From Planctomicrobium sp. (GTDB lineage Bacteria; Planctomycetota; Planctomycetia; Planctomycetales; Planctomycetaceae): a stretch of DNA of 7,707 nt. This document shows positions 1 to 7,049 of the stretch, piece by piece. Every line of letters begins with the position of its first letter. Position 1 is the first letter of the stretch. The notes below the pieces were generated by a model that worked only from the letters and a program-made list of their open reading frames with translations, was not told where the DNA came from and ran no database searches. The position numbers and the translations under genes were made by a program. The stretch is from contig JAJDEL010000058.1 of the NCBI GenBank assembly GCA_029259835.1, forward strand, positions 1 to 7,707, given 5' to 3'.

Positions 1-352
1 TCCTGAGCAGCAAGCTCCCGAAACGAGTTTCCGTCACGGATCGTGAGCGAAAAAAATCGCTCAGATTTGGTGCTCCATTGGGACCTTCGATCAATGATTT
101 GATCACAATCATTTGTCCGCGAACGTTCCGAAGGTGGAAAAGTCAGACCGGCGGGAAGCGATTCAGATTCTCGGTGAAATTGAGAAAACTTCGCATCTAC
201 AACATCTGACGAACAACGGTCAAAAACGTCCTCAAACAGCACCATATCGATCCTGGTCCATTTCATGGTCCTGAAACGTGGACGGATTTCCTGGAACGTC
301 ATTCAAAAACGCTTTGTCGCACGATTTCTAGGCCATAAGTGTGCGGTAGCGA
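1..352 (+). pseudogene. Decayed DDE/integrase-core transposase (5'-partial relic)
   Basis: Conceptual translation from position 3 gives residues typical of the DNA-binding part of integrase-core (rve) transposases: KLPKRVSVTDRERKKSLRFG, then LITIICPRTFRRW. After a probable deletion of roughly 20 codons near 150-185, a short stretch in another frame reads IQILGEI. The first frame then resumes as KLRIYNI, an in-frame TGA at 207-209, and TVKNVLKQHHIDPGP followed by ETWTDFLERHSKTL. This is the segment that precedes the first catalytic Asp in this family. Near 316 the frame shifts again: the adjacent frame reads S-H-D-F, the expected first Asp, then stops at once. The catalytic core is not recognisable after about 352. 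What is seen: one in-frame stop, at least two frame changes, no catalytic core. What is inferred: a dead insertion-sequence remnant. The family resemblance comes from memory of planctomycete transposases; the exact IS family is uncertain. Confidence 0.8.
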
Positions 353-570
353 TCATCCTAGTGCTCAGATGGGCCTTCAAAGTGACGTTCTCTTTTTGGG
401 GAAACCGCTTCAGTGTCGCTCGCAACTCACTTTCCGACGCGGCATTCAAAGATGGTCTCTTTCGGAATTGATTTTGGCATGACGTTTGCCAATTTGGTTC
501 TTCTGCCGTCGAGCCGAGTTGGGTTGCCGGTTGTTGTCGGGTGTATACAGATCGAGGGAAAGAACTTTGT

Positions 571-574
571 GAGG
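571..574 (+). promoter_or_regulatory. Ribosome binding site deciding the start at 583
   Basis: GAGG lies eight bases before the ATG at 583. The longer in-frame alternative, a GTG at 541, has no purine-rich stretch at a suitable distance and would add 14 polar residues ahead of an already long N-terminal region. The ATG at 583 is therefore preferred. Confidence 0.55.
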
Positions 575-582
575 GTAACTCA

Positions 583-1470
583 ATGTCTAACTACGCCATT
601 CCAATTCCGATTGACAATTCAATTACGGATCGAACAACTCGAAGTACGACTTTTGTATTGACCATAATTCTTATTATTCTCGCTCAATTTTCTTTTTCTT
701 ATGCGCAGTCGAATCCTGCTGAAAAAGTAATTCCAACCCAACCAAAGGTTGTCGACAGGGACAAGGCACCATTTTCTTTCGACTCCAATGTTCCTCTGGA
801 ACAGTTTCAGGCGTACGAACTCCAGCTGGTGGTGAATCCTCCAAGTCACATGACCACCGCAGAGATTGACAAGGCGCTGGCCGAATTACGATGGACCATT
901 GCACGCCGTATTGCCCCAAAGGACGTTGCCAGCGCGATACGGTATGCCCGCTCATCGTTGAAGATTCAAGAGACGCGCCCGGATCGATGGGAACAGCTTG
1001 GTGATCTTTACACATTGTCAGGTGAACGGACTTCCGCACGTGATGCAGCAGTTGCCTACGACAATGCACTTTTTCTAGATCCGACGCGAATTGACGCTCG
1101 TGTTAAGCTGGCCAGCGCGTACCTGATGAGCAGCCAAATCCAACAGTCCCTAAAACATTTGGAACTGTCTCTTTGCCAAGCAGTTGACCAGCAACAACAA
1201 ATGCGAATTCTTCGCATTTACATTACCGCATGTATCGTTGGTAACCAAACGAAGCGGGGGATTGCTTTCTGCCAGACTCTTGCAGTTGAACCATTAAATG
1301 TTCCCTTTCAAATCGCTTGGGCGATCTTAGAGAAGTCTCAGGGAAACCGTGACAAAGCGGTGACGTTGTTGAGTGAACTCGCGAAAAAAGAGGGTGTGGC
1401 AAATTCGATTTCCGATATCGCCGAAATGCTGTTGAAAAAATATGGCGAAAACAAAGGAGGAACGAAATGA
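583..1470 (+). CDS. Exported or membrane-anchored TPR protein
   Basis: 295 residues from the preferred ATG. Residues 1-23 are a polar leader with Arg17 and Arg20. Residues 24-40 form a hydrophobic helix (TFVLTIILIILAQF) ending in S-Y-A, so it is either a signal peptide cut after Ala41 or an uncleaved anchor. A Pro-rich linker runs to about residue 75. Residues 113-195 contain TPR-like helices with the usual small and aromatic positions (WEQLGDLYTLSG, then AAVAYDNALFLDPT, then LASAYLMSS). The rest, to about 290, is helical and TPR-like in pattern (AWAILEKSQGNRDKAVTLL). TPRs bind other proteins and none of this suggests an enzyme. It is the first gene of the operon: its stop overlaps the next start as ATGA, implying translational coupling and probably a shared complex with the next protein. 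A signal-anchored periplasmic scaffold is the best description; the specific role is unknown. Confidence 0.85.
   Translation: MSNYAIPIPIDNSITDRTTRSTTFVLTIILIILAQFSFSYAQSNPAEKVIPTQPKVVDRDKAPFSFDSNVPLEQFQAYELQLVVNPPSHMTTAEIDKALAELRWTIARRIAPKDVASAIRYARSSLKIQETRPDRWEQLGDLYTLSGERTSARDAAVAYDNALFLDPTRIDARVKLASAYLMSSQIQQSLKHLELSLCQAVDQQQQMRILRIYITACIVGNQTKRGIAFCQTLAVEPLNVPFQIAWAILEKSQGNRDKAVTLLSELAKKEGVANSISDIAEMLLKKYGENKGGTK
1454..1460 (+). promoter_or_regulatory. Strong Shine-Dalgarno for the second operon gene
   Basis: AAGGAGG, six bases before the ATG at 1467 and inside the end of the preceding gene. It is the best ribosome binding site in the window. It suggests the large middle protein is made efficiently rather than only by re-initiation. 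Confidence 0.75.
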
Positions 1471-4217
1471 ACTCATTTCATTCATTCACACTTGCAGCGT
1501 TCGTGGTCACTGCCATGTATTCCTCCACGGACGCTGACGATTGGCAACTGGCAAACCAGGAATCAACGGCGAGGATTTCACAATACGAGACGGCCCGCAA
1601 CTCAGGCGATCCGGCTGCCATTCGCGAAGCGACATTGCGACTCCAGCAAGACCCGCTTGCTATCCGAGTGATCAATCGAACTGCCAGTGACGCATTCAAA
1701 ACACAACTTAACCAAGACGTCCGGACGATTCAGCAGAAGACGCTCCGAGTGACTGAGCAACGACTCACGGAAATGGGGATCAGGCCGGATAAAGTTGACT
1801 TTTTCGAAGCGACCAATCCTCCCAAACCAGGTGATCCTGTTAAAGTTGGACAGGACTGGGATCTCACAATTCGCGTCAACGGTCGTGACTTGCCAACCAA
1901 TGTGTCTCAGCGGATTGCGCACGACTCCTACTACGAAGCCTCTACTGGAAAGCGACCGCCACCCGTGAGCGACGTTGCAGCTCGTGCCGAATACACTCGG
2001 GCAGCGGATCACCATGCTCAACGCCAATCTCTGGCCGTGACTGATTACCAGCACCCCGAGGCATACGGGGGAGGTTCTAAAGAAGGTGGCCAGATTATTT
2101 CCGGTCCCAAGGATGCCAGGCTCCGCGATCCAGTTCAGCTCTCAAAGGTGATGGACTTTAAAAGTGCGGAGGCGCGTAATCTTGCCGCTGAACTGCGTGC
2201 CGAAGGTAAACTCGGTGCCGCCGTCGGACACGATATGGAACAGCTGCGGCAGTCCACTAAGCAGTTTGACAAGCAAGTGAAACCTCGTCTTGAGGAACTG
2301 GTGAGATCGCGTCACGAGACATTAGGACGGGAGGCTCCCAAGAGTGTCATTCCAGAGTACATCGAGCATGGTCAAAGTATTATGAAACGGGTAGAAGCTG
2401 GTGAAATTACCGCAGCGGAGGCGCATGCACGCATTTCAAAGATGGAACCAGTTGATAGTTTCATCCGCAAGTCTGCGGATCTCATCGAAGCGGCCGAAGT
2501 CCTCCAACCACCAGGCGAACGAGCCGAACCAGCTCAAGATGTCTTTGTGGAGAATGTTAAGAATCGTCTGCAAACTCGGCGAATCGCCAAGGTTCTGCAG
2601 CGTGTTGATGCTGGCGAGTTGACCGTTCCCCAAGCGCGTGAGCAGATCACGCAGCTTGAAAACATCAACCTGGAGTCCATTCGAAAACCGGAAGGTAACC
2701 TCACTGGTCGCAGGCCGCTTACGAAAGGAAAGAGTTCCGTTGCTCCCTTGGAAAGTAGTCCGTTATCAACAGGGAGGAAAACGGCACTGAATGCGTTAGG
2801 CGCACTCTGGATCGCCTCCACGGCAGGAGAAGCGGCTTCCCACGAGGGGCGGCGTTCGATGGAAGCCGGAGAAGCGCCTGACCGTGGTCGCGCAGCTGCC
2901 AATGCCATGTGGGAGGCAACGCTCCTCCCGGGGATCGCTCGAGGATTTGAACGTGGCCAACAAATCGGACGGGAAGAATTGGCACAAGCCGAGGAAGTAG
3001 AACGCAGTCCCGAGTTCAAGGGCGCCGCAGCTGGAATGGGCGCGACAGGTCCTCGTGCAGAAGCCTTGTTCAATGGCTTGGGGCGTGTGGTTGGTGACGT
3101 GACCGCATGGAATCTTGGCTCCACAATCGCCCAGGAAGAGATCGAAGCCGAAGATCGTAGGGCTGCTTTGGAAGGGCGCGAACCGGACTATTCAATGAGC
3201 ACGTTCAACGGTGCTATCAGGGGTATTGGTGAAGTGTTAATGATCAATACGATCGCACGTGCCGCAAATAGCGTGACCGAGGAAGAGGTGATGCTTGTTG
3301 GACAACAGCAAGTGATCCGCGCTTGGGCGCAGGCCAAGCTGAATGAGGGGCGAAGCGAACTCAATGGAATTCAACTCGACTTGGAGGAAGCGACCGCAGA
3401 GGGTAACGGGACATCTGATCCAGAGTATGACGCTTTGGCTGACCGGTATGACAAGGCAAGGAACGCCATGAACCGACTATTGGATTCGATGCGCCAACAA
3501 CTGGGAGAGGATAATGCATTGGTCCAGTCAATTGCCGAACATGTCGCGAAACTTCCTGATCCTCCTGACGCCACGTTACCAGATGCAGAAGGGGAAGTTG
3601 CGATGACTCGGCCTAGGTCAATAATCCCCACAAAAGAGGACACGACTGAACCAGATAAACCGCATGCTGAAGATCTTCCCAGTGCAAGCGAATTTGATGG
3701 AAAGTACGCGATTTATCTAAGTGCAGCAGGAGCAGGACGTCGAACACCCGCACAGCCTTTTGAATCGATGACGTGGTCTTCTGATGGCGATGATCGAGCT
3801 GCCGTGACGTTTGTCTTATCATCCATTATTCCAGAGAAAGCGTTGCAGATCGTAGGACTAAGACGAACCATCAGCGCTACAGCGATTCGACAAGTCGATC
3901 CTTCTGGACGATGTTACTTCTCCGCCGGTGGACCTGCCCTGAGGCAAACGATGAAAGGCATCGCACAATTCGCTGCTTTGGCTGGTATGGGAGCTGGTTC
4001 GGTTTTTGGGGGCGATTCAACGAAGGGGCCAAATTCCAGTGTGAAGACTGCTGCTGTGACGATCACTCCCGCAGGAGCAGAAACTCTTCAAATCATCGTG
4101 CACAGCGACGTCATCATTCAGGCGGCTGGTACCACGAAGCGCTTCAAGAAGGATCAACAAGGAGTCGCGCAGCGTCTGAATCCCCCGTCACCCGGAAGGA
4201 CTCCGAGCCGTCGTTGA
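1467..4217 (+). CDS. Large exported helical protein of unknown function
   Basis: 916 residues; family not recognised. Residues 1-23 look like a signal peptide ending T-D-A, but the n-region has no Lys or Arg. Residues about 60-290 form a globular-looking module with VGQDWDLTIRVNGRD at 127-141 and HHAQRQSLAVTDYQHPEAYG at 182-201, then a charged helical stretch with KQFDKQVKPRLEEL. Two copies of a 26-residue helical repeat lie at 304-329 and 375-400. Residues about 439-600 are Ala/Gly-rich and amphipathic, with GAAAGMGATG at 519-528 and NGAIRGIGEVLMINTIARA at 581-599. Residues about 605-700 look like a helical hairpin or coiled coil. A Pro/Asp/Glu-rich linker runs to 742. Residues 743-900 are predicted beta-rich, followed by a basic tail (GRTPSRR). 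No catalytic motif was identified. It overlaps the upstream TPR gene by four bases. Possible roles, all inference: envelope structural protein, secreted effector, or the client of the two neighbouring TPR proteins. Confidence 0.9.
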   Translation: MNSFHSFTLAAFVVTAMYSSTDADDWQLANQESTARISQYETARNSGDPAAIREATLRLQQDPLAIRVINRTASDAFKTQLNQDVRTIQQKTLRVTEQRLTEMGIRPDKVDFFEATNPPKPGDPVKVGQDWDLTIRVNGRDLPTNVSQRIAHDSYYEASTGKRPPPVSDVAARAEYTRAADHHAQRQSLAVTDYQHPEAYGGGSKEGGQIISGPKDARLRDPVQLSKVMDFKSAEARNLAAELRAEGKLGAAVGHDMEQLRQSTKQFDKQVKPRLEELVRSRHETLGREAPKSVIPEYIEHGQSIMKRVEAGEITAAEAHARISKMEPVDSFIRKSADLIEAAEVLQPPGERAEPAQDVFVENVKNRLQTRRIAKVLQRVDAGELTVPQAREQITQLENINLESIRKPEGNLTGRRPLTKGKSSVAPLESSPLSTGRKTALNALGALWIASTAGEAASHEGRRSMEAGEAPDRGRAAANAMWEATLLPGIARGFERGQQIGREELAQAEEVERSPEFKGAAAGMGATGPRAEALFNGLGRVVGDVTAWNLGSTIAQEEIEAEDRRAALEGREPDYSMSTFNGAIRGIGEVLMINTIARAANSVTEEEVMLVGQQQVIRAWAQAKLNEGRSELNGIQLDLEEATAEGNGTSDPEYDALADRYDKARNAMNRLLDSMRQQLGEDNALVQSIAEHVAKLPDPPDATLPDAEGEVAMTRPRSIIPTKEDTTEPDKPHAEDLPSASEFDGKYAIYLSAAGAGRRTPAQPFESMTWSSDGDDRAAVTFVLSSIIPEKALQIVGLRRTISATAIRQVDPSGRCYFSAGGPALRQTMKGIAQFAALAGMGAGSVFGGDSTKGPNSSVKTAAVTITPAGAETLQIIVHSDVIIQAAGTTKRFKKDQQGVAQRLNPPSPGRTPSRR
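2376..2666 (+). repeat. Two-copy 26-residue helical repeat within the large protein
   Basis: Copy A (2376-2453, residues 304-329) and copy B (2589-2666, residues 375-400) align without gaps. A contains MKRVEAGEITAAEAHARI and B contains LQRVDAGELTVPQAREQI. The shared core is RV(E/D)AGE(I/L)T, then an A-rich helix ending in I. The copies differ clearly at DNA level, so the duplication is old and held by selection on the protein. The pattern is helix, AGE turn, helix, consistent with a small repeated helical hairpin. Confidence 0.65.
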
Positions 4218-4259
4218 CAACTGTCCATTAGTACTTGAGATCGACTTTTCGTGTTCGCT

Positions 4260-4265
4260 GGGAGA
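4260..4265 (+). promoter_or_regulatory. Ribosome binding site deciding the start at 4271
   Basis: GGGAGA lies five bases before the ATG at 4271. From that ATG the protein begins directly with an Arg-Arg signal peptide. An in-frame TTG at 4235 would put 12 charged residues ahead of the signal and has no such site, so it is rejected as the start. Confidence 0.65.
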
Positions 4266-4270
4266 TCATC

Positions 4271-6487
4271 ATGAATACACGCAGAATCGTTTGCCTGTTG
4301 GTGGCGGCTCTCATCTCGCATGCAGCGATCCATGCGCAAGAGTCGGTCACATTCAACCTTCGGGGAGTGACCTCTGGTGTGACTACCCAATCTGAGCTCG
4401 AAAAAAGCGATCGCTGGGGTGAACAGCTTGAAAAAACAGAGAAACCAGATGGGTCAACTTGGTTGGAGTACCGTTTTTGGGCCTGGCAAAAAGTGATAGC
4501 TGTGGTCTATGACGGAGTGGTGCAAAGTATCGACACCGTCCCACCCAAGCGGTTGCCAACACAAAAGCTCGCGGACGCACTAAACCTAGGCGAGTTGATC
4601 CCGGTTGATACCTCGACATCTCTGCCTCCTGCGGCAAGGCTCGGGGCGGAAGTTCCAGATACCTGGAGTATCTTCCGTTGTAGCGATGCGCCTGGCGTAT
4701 TGATTTTTGCCGAAAAAATTGGTGGTAAAAAAATGTATGCGAAGTGGATGCGATTCTATTCGCTTCAGTCGCCATTAAAGCCGTATCTGGGGCTCCGTAT
4801 TCGCCCAATCACACGCGCTGAGGCAATTCAAGCTGGGCAAAGTAAACCGGTGGGGCTCTTTGTCGAAGCGGTCGCACCGCATTCACCCTGCGCAAATGCT
4901 GGCATTAAGGTGGGAGACCTTATCCTCGAGTTCGCCGAAGATAGCGTGACTAGCACTGAAGAATTCATCGCAATGATCCATAGGAAGCCCATTGGTACGA
5001 AACATCCTCTAAGAATCTTGCGCGAGGGACAAGAATTGAATCTCATTGCGACCCTCAAACCTCGACCGGAACACCTCGCCAACTTTCAAATGGGAGTTGA
5101 TTTGCAGCGCCAAGGCCAGTACCGCAATGCTGCGGCGATGTACTCCAAAGCCATCAAGCTTACTCCAAACGAAACAATGTACTTGCAAAGGCGAGCGAGT
5201 TGTCGTCGACAGCTAGGGCTAGTTAAAGAAGCCCTCGCAGATGCGAATGAAGCGGTTCGGATCGATGACCAATCGGCGTCCAGCTTTCTTGAACGTGCCA
5301 GGTGCCTTGCTGCGGTCAAGCAGTTTGAAGATGCCCTTGCCGATTGCCAGCAAGCAATTCTTATTGACAGTACCAAAGCGGAAGCGTTTGCAACCCGCGG
5401 TTCGATCTATTCCCGTATGGATGATGCTGAGAAGGCGTTGGTGGCATTTGACAAGGCCATTCAACTCGATCCAAATCTGGCAGATCCTTATGTGTCGCGT
5501 GGTTCGATCTATTTCACTCAAAAAAAATATGATCGTGCCATCGAAGATTTTTCCAAAGCAGTTCAGATCGAGCAACGGACATTTGACGCGCACTACATGC
5601 GCGGCTGGTCTTACATTCGAACAGATGACTATCCTTCCGCCCTTAAGGATTTCAAACAACTGATCACACTCTTGCCCAATCACGAGCGAATTTATATCGC
5701 CTATTACGATCTTGGAAAGATCTACCTGAATCAGCAAAACTATTCAGAAGCCGTTATCGTTTTCACCGAGGCGATCAACCGCAACGGGAAATATTCGCCT
5801 GCTTACGAATCTCGTGCCAAGGTGTACGAAGAGTTGGGCGAGTCGCAAAAAGCAGCTATGGATATGGAAATGGTGAGGCAGTTGGCTCCCAAAACGACTC
5901 ACAAAATTCCATCGAATGGGCTGACCCCCGTCTTTTTCGACGACTTCGATGGACGCTCAACCGCACCTGGAAAACCTCTATTTAGTGCTCAGAGTATGGA
6001 ATGGATCACGGGGGATCATACAGGTAAGTTGACTGCCAAAGTGCAAGGTGTTTTGCCGGTCATGTACACCAAGCATAAATTGAAAGATTTTGTCGCGGAA
6101 ATTGAAGTCGCGTCGCCGTCACAGAAATGCGATTACGGACTTGTATTCCGCAGTGATGATCCACCGGATGGATTGGACTACTATTACATGTTGACCATCT
6201 CAAGTGATGAGTTGATTCGATTGACCTGTTGGAAATACCCGGGATGGACTGGGCCAAAAGATCTTCCTTTAAAGCAGGGATTACTGTCAGCGACACGCCC
6301 CAACCGGCTTCGTGTCGAAGTCAACGAACATCGTTTTCGCGTTTACGTAAACGGCACGTATGTTGGCGAATTCGCAGACACCACGTTGGACCGAGCAGGT
6401 GATATTGGCCTTTGCGTTTCGTCCGGGAAACCAACAACAGTCGTCTTTCACAGTTTCCACGTTTTTCAGAAACGGCCTTCAAAGTGA
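4271..6487 (+). CDS. Exported PDZ-TPR protein with C-terminal LamG-like domain
   Basis: 738 residues. Signal peptide 1-22 (MNTRRIVCLLVAALISHAAI, then HA, cut before Gln23). Residues about 25-165 form a domain starting NLRGVTSGVTTQSELE with a nearby WGEQ, like planctomycete exported proteins I recall and possibly of the BamE/OmlA fold (inference). A PDZ domain spans about 168-262: the carboxylate loop reads YLGL, and APHSPCANAGIKVGDLILEF is the classic PDZ core. It lacks any linked protease. Eight TPRs of 34 residues run from about 267 to 541, one with a short insert; examples are ALVAFDKAIQLDPN and GSIYFTQKKYDRAIEDFSKA. Residues about 553-738 match the LamG/DUF1080-like jelly roll (FFDDFDG, DYGLVFRSDD, PNRLRVEV, FRVYVNGTYVGEF), which usually binds carbohydrate or forms an adhesion module. 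It is third in the operon, 53 bases after the preceding stop. The likely role is a periplasmic or surface scaffold that binds peptide ends and glycans; the partner is unknown. Confidence 0.95.
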   Translation: MNTRRIVCLLVAALISHAAIHAQESVTFNLRGVTSGVTTQSELEKSDRWGEQLEKTEKPDGSTWLEYRFWAWQKVIAVVYDGVVQSIDTVPPKRLPTQKLADALNLGELIPVDTSTSLPPAARLGAEVPDTWSIFRCSDAPGVLIFAEKIGGKKMYAKWMRFYSLQSPLKPYLGLRIRPITRAEAIQAGQSKPVGLFVEAVAPHSPCANAGIKVGDLILEFAEDSVTSTEEFIAMIHRKPIGTKHPLRILREGQELNLIATLKPRPEHLANFQMGVDLQRQGQYRNAAAMYSKAIKLTPNETMYLQRRASCRRQLGLVKEALADANEAVRIDDQSASSFLERARCLAAVKQFEDALADCQQAILIDSTKAEAFATRGSIYSRMDDAEKALVAFDKAIQLDPNLADPYVSRGSIYFTQKKYDRAIEDFSKAVQIEQRTFDAHYMRGWSYIRTDDYPSALKDFKQLITLLPNHERIYIAYYDLGKIYLNQQNYSEAVIVFTEAINRNGKYSPAYESRAKVYEELGESQKAAMDMEMVRQLAPKTTHKIPSNGLTPVFFDDFDGRSTAPGKPLFSAQSMEWITGDHTGKLTAKVQGVLPVMYTKHKLKDFVAEIEVASPSQKCDYGLVFRSDDPPDGLDYYYMLTISSDELIRLTCWKYPGWTGPKDLPLKQGLLSATRPNRLRVEVNEHRFRVYVNGTYVGEFADTTLDRAGDIGLCVSSGKPTTVVFHSFHVFQKRPSK

Positions 6488-6509
6488 AAATTGACAGTCT
6501 GATTGGTCT

Positions 6510-6558
6510 GTGTAGGAACTCTCTCCGATGTCTACACCCTTCCCCAGTTGCTTTTTTT
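6510..6558 (+). terminator. Weak candidate terminator after the operon
   Basis: GTGTAG (6510-6515) can pair with CTACAC (6532-6537) around a 16-base loop. A run of seven T follows, but only at 6552-6558, 14 bases after the stem. The stem is short and the T run is displaced, so this is a poor intrinsic terminator. It is noted because it is the only structure found just after the operon's last stop. Confidence 0.2.
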
Positions 6559-6593
6559 GTCCGTAGATGGAAAAGCAGTCCCGAATTAAAGGA

Positions 6594-6850
6594 TCAAGTG
6601 GCATGATGCACCTTATTCGGTTGGTGGAGTGTGACCTTGGGAAATTGTTGCCTCTTAGAGAGTTTTTGGCCTTGTTGTTTTGTTGGCGATGATCCGTCTG
6701 GTGGATCATACAAGAATTCTTTGCCGTTGTAACGGTGCGTCTTAAGAGGCCGTTCCGGCGCCAGATGTTGATAGTGCTGCGGCTCACGTCGAGTTGCAAA
6801 GCCAGTTCCGTGGCAGTGAGCAGCCCTTGTTCGCGGAGTTGATCGTAGCT
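6594..6850 (-). pseudogene. C-terminal relic of a serine-recombinase-like protein
   Basis: Reading the - strand downward from about 6850 gives YDQLREQGLLTATELALQLD, then VSRSTINIWRRNGLL, a helix-turn-helix. After a frame change near 6740 it continues as HRYNGKEFLYDPPDG, then KQQGQKLSKRQQFPKV, and ends with a TGA at 6596-6594. The order (Tyr-Asp-x-Leu-Arg, HTH, LYEPPG-like motif, KLSxRRxFPEV-like motif, short tail, stop) matches the end of large recombinase-family proteins I recall from planctomycetes and other bacteria. The N-terminal catalytic resolvase domain with its serine is absent. What is seen: a frameshifted, truncated coding remnant. What is inferred: it is non-functional. The stretch lies about 105 bases after the operon's last stop and runs towards it. 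Confidence 0.78.
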
Positions 6851-6957
6851 TCCAACGCCTGCGCGAGGACTTCGGTAAATGGTAAGCCACCGTCTTGAAG
6901 ATATTGCCTTCTCAGTAATTTAATCTGTTCGTGAAGCCGTCCATGGTTCACACTCAT
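6845..6957 (-). pseudogene. N-terminal relic of an IS4-type transposase
   Basis: An ATG at 6957-6955 opens an uninterrupted stretch of about 37 codons on the - strand: HGRLHEQIKLLRRQYLQDGG, then LPFTEVLAQALEA. This resembles the N-terminus of IS4-family transposases, in which a Q-I-x-x-L-R-x-Q-F helix is followed by a G-L-P-F-x-x-V-L motif. The expected continuation (a Trp-Leu-Asp-Arg-Ile/Val-F/Y-x-P segment, then the DDE core) is missing. Around 6845-6860 the sequence changes instead into the recombinase-like C-terminus in another frame. It is therefore a fragment of at most about 39 residues out of a usual 400 or more. The IS4 assignment rests on memory of the motif and is moderately secure. 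Confidence 0.6.
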
Positions 6958-7030
6958 AACTCTGGTCTCTACCGGCCCAGGACACTAGAGACAACACTCT
7001 CCCGGCAGTGTCGCTCACATCCACTCGAAC

Positions 7031-7049
7031 GGGTTCTTTTTTCGAACCC
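7031..7049. other. Perfect 6-bp hairpin within the relic leader
   Basis: GGGTTC (7031-7036) and GAACCC (7044-7049) form a perfect stem around a seven-base loop, TTTTTTC. On the - strand, the relic's sense direction, the loop is A-rich. It resembles a leader hairpin of an insertion sequence more than a terminator, since no T run follows on either strand. Confidence 0.4.

Noticed and set aside
265..471. Short + strand ORF of 68 codons (and a neighbouring 82-codon one at 413-661)
   Set aside because: The first overlaps the transposase relic in a different frame and neither has a recognisable domain or good ribosome binding site; the second overlaps the real TPR gene out of frame.
544..549. TATACA as a -10 box for the operon
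   Set aside because: The spacing to the start at 583 would suit a short leader, but the only TTG-like -35 candidates (TTGCCG at 524, TTGTTG at 531) are too close, with spacers of 14 bases or fewer. It is too weak to list.
2534..3124. Long - strand ORF of 196 codons opposite the large gene
   Set aside because: It is a codon-bias shadow of the well-supported + strand gene: no domain, Ser/Pro/Arg-rich composition, no ribosome binding site seen.
5396..5516. Near-identical GGTTCGATCTATT repeated about 100 bases apart
   Set aside because: Explained by adjacent TPR units of the PDZ-TPR protein that both encode RGSIY; not an independent DNA repeat.
6491..6496. TTGACA, a perfect -35 hexamer just after the operon
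   Set aside because: The bases 16-18 further on (around TAGGAA/AGGAAC) are not a usable -10, and no + strand gene follows for more than 700 bases.
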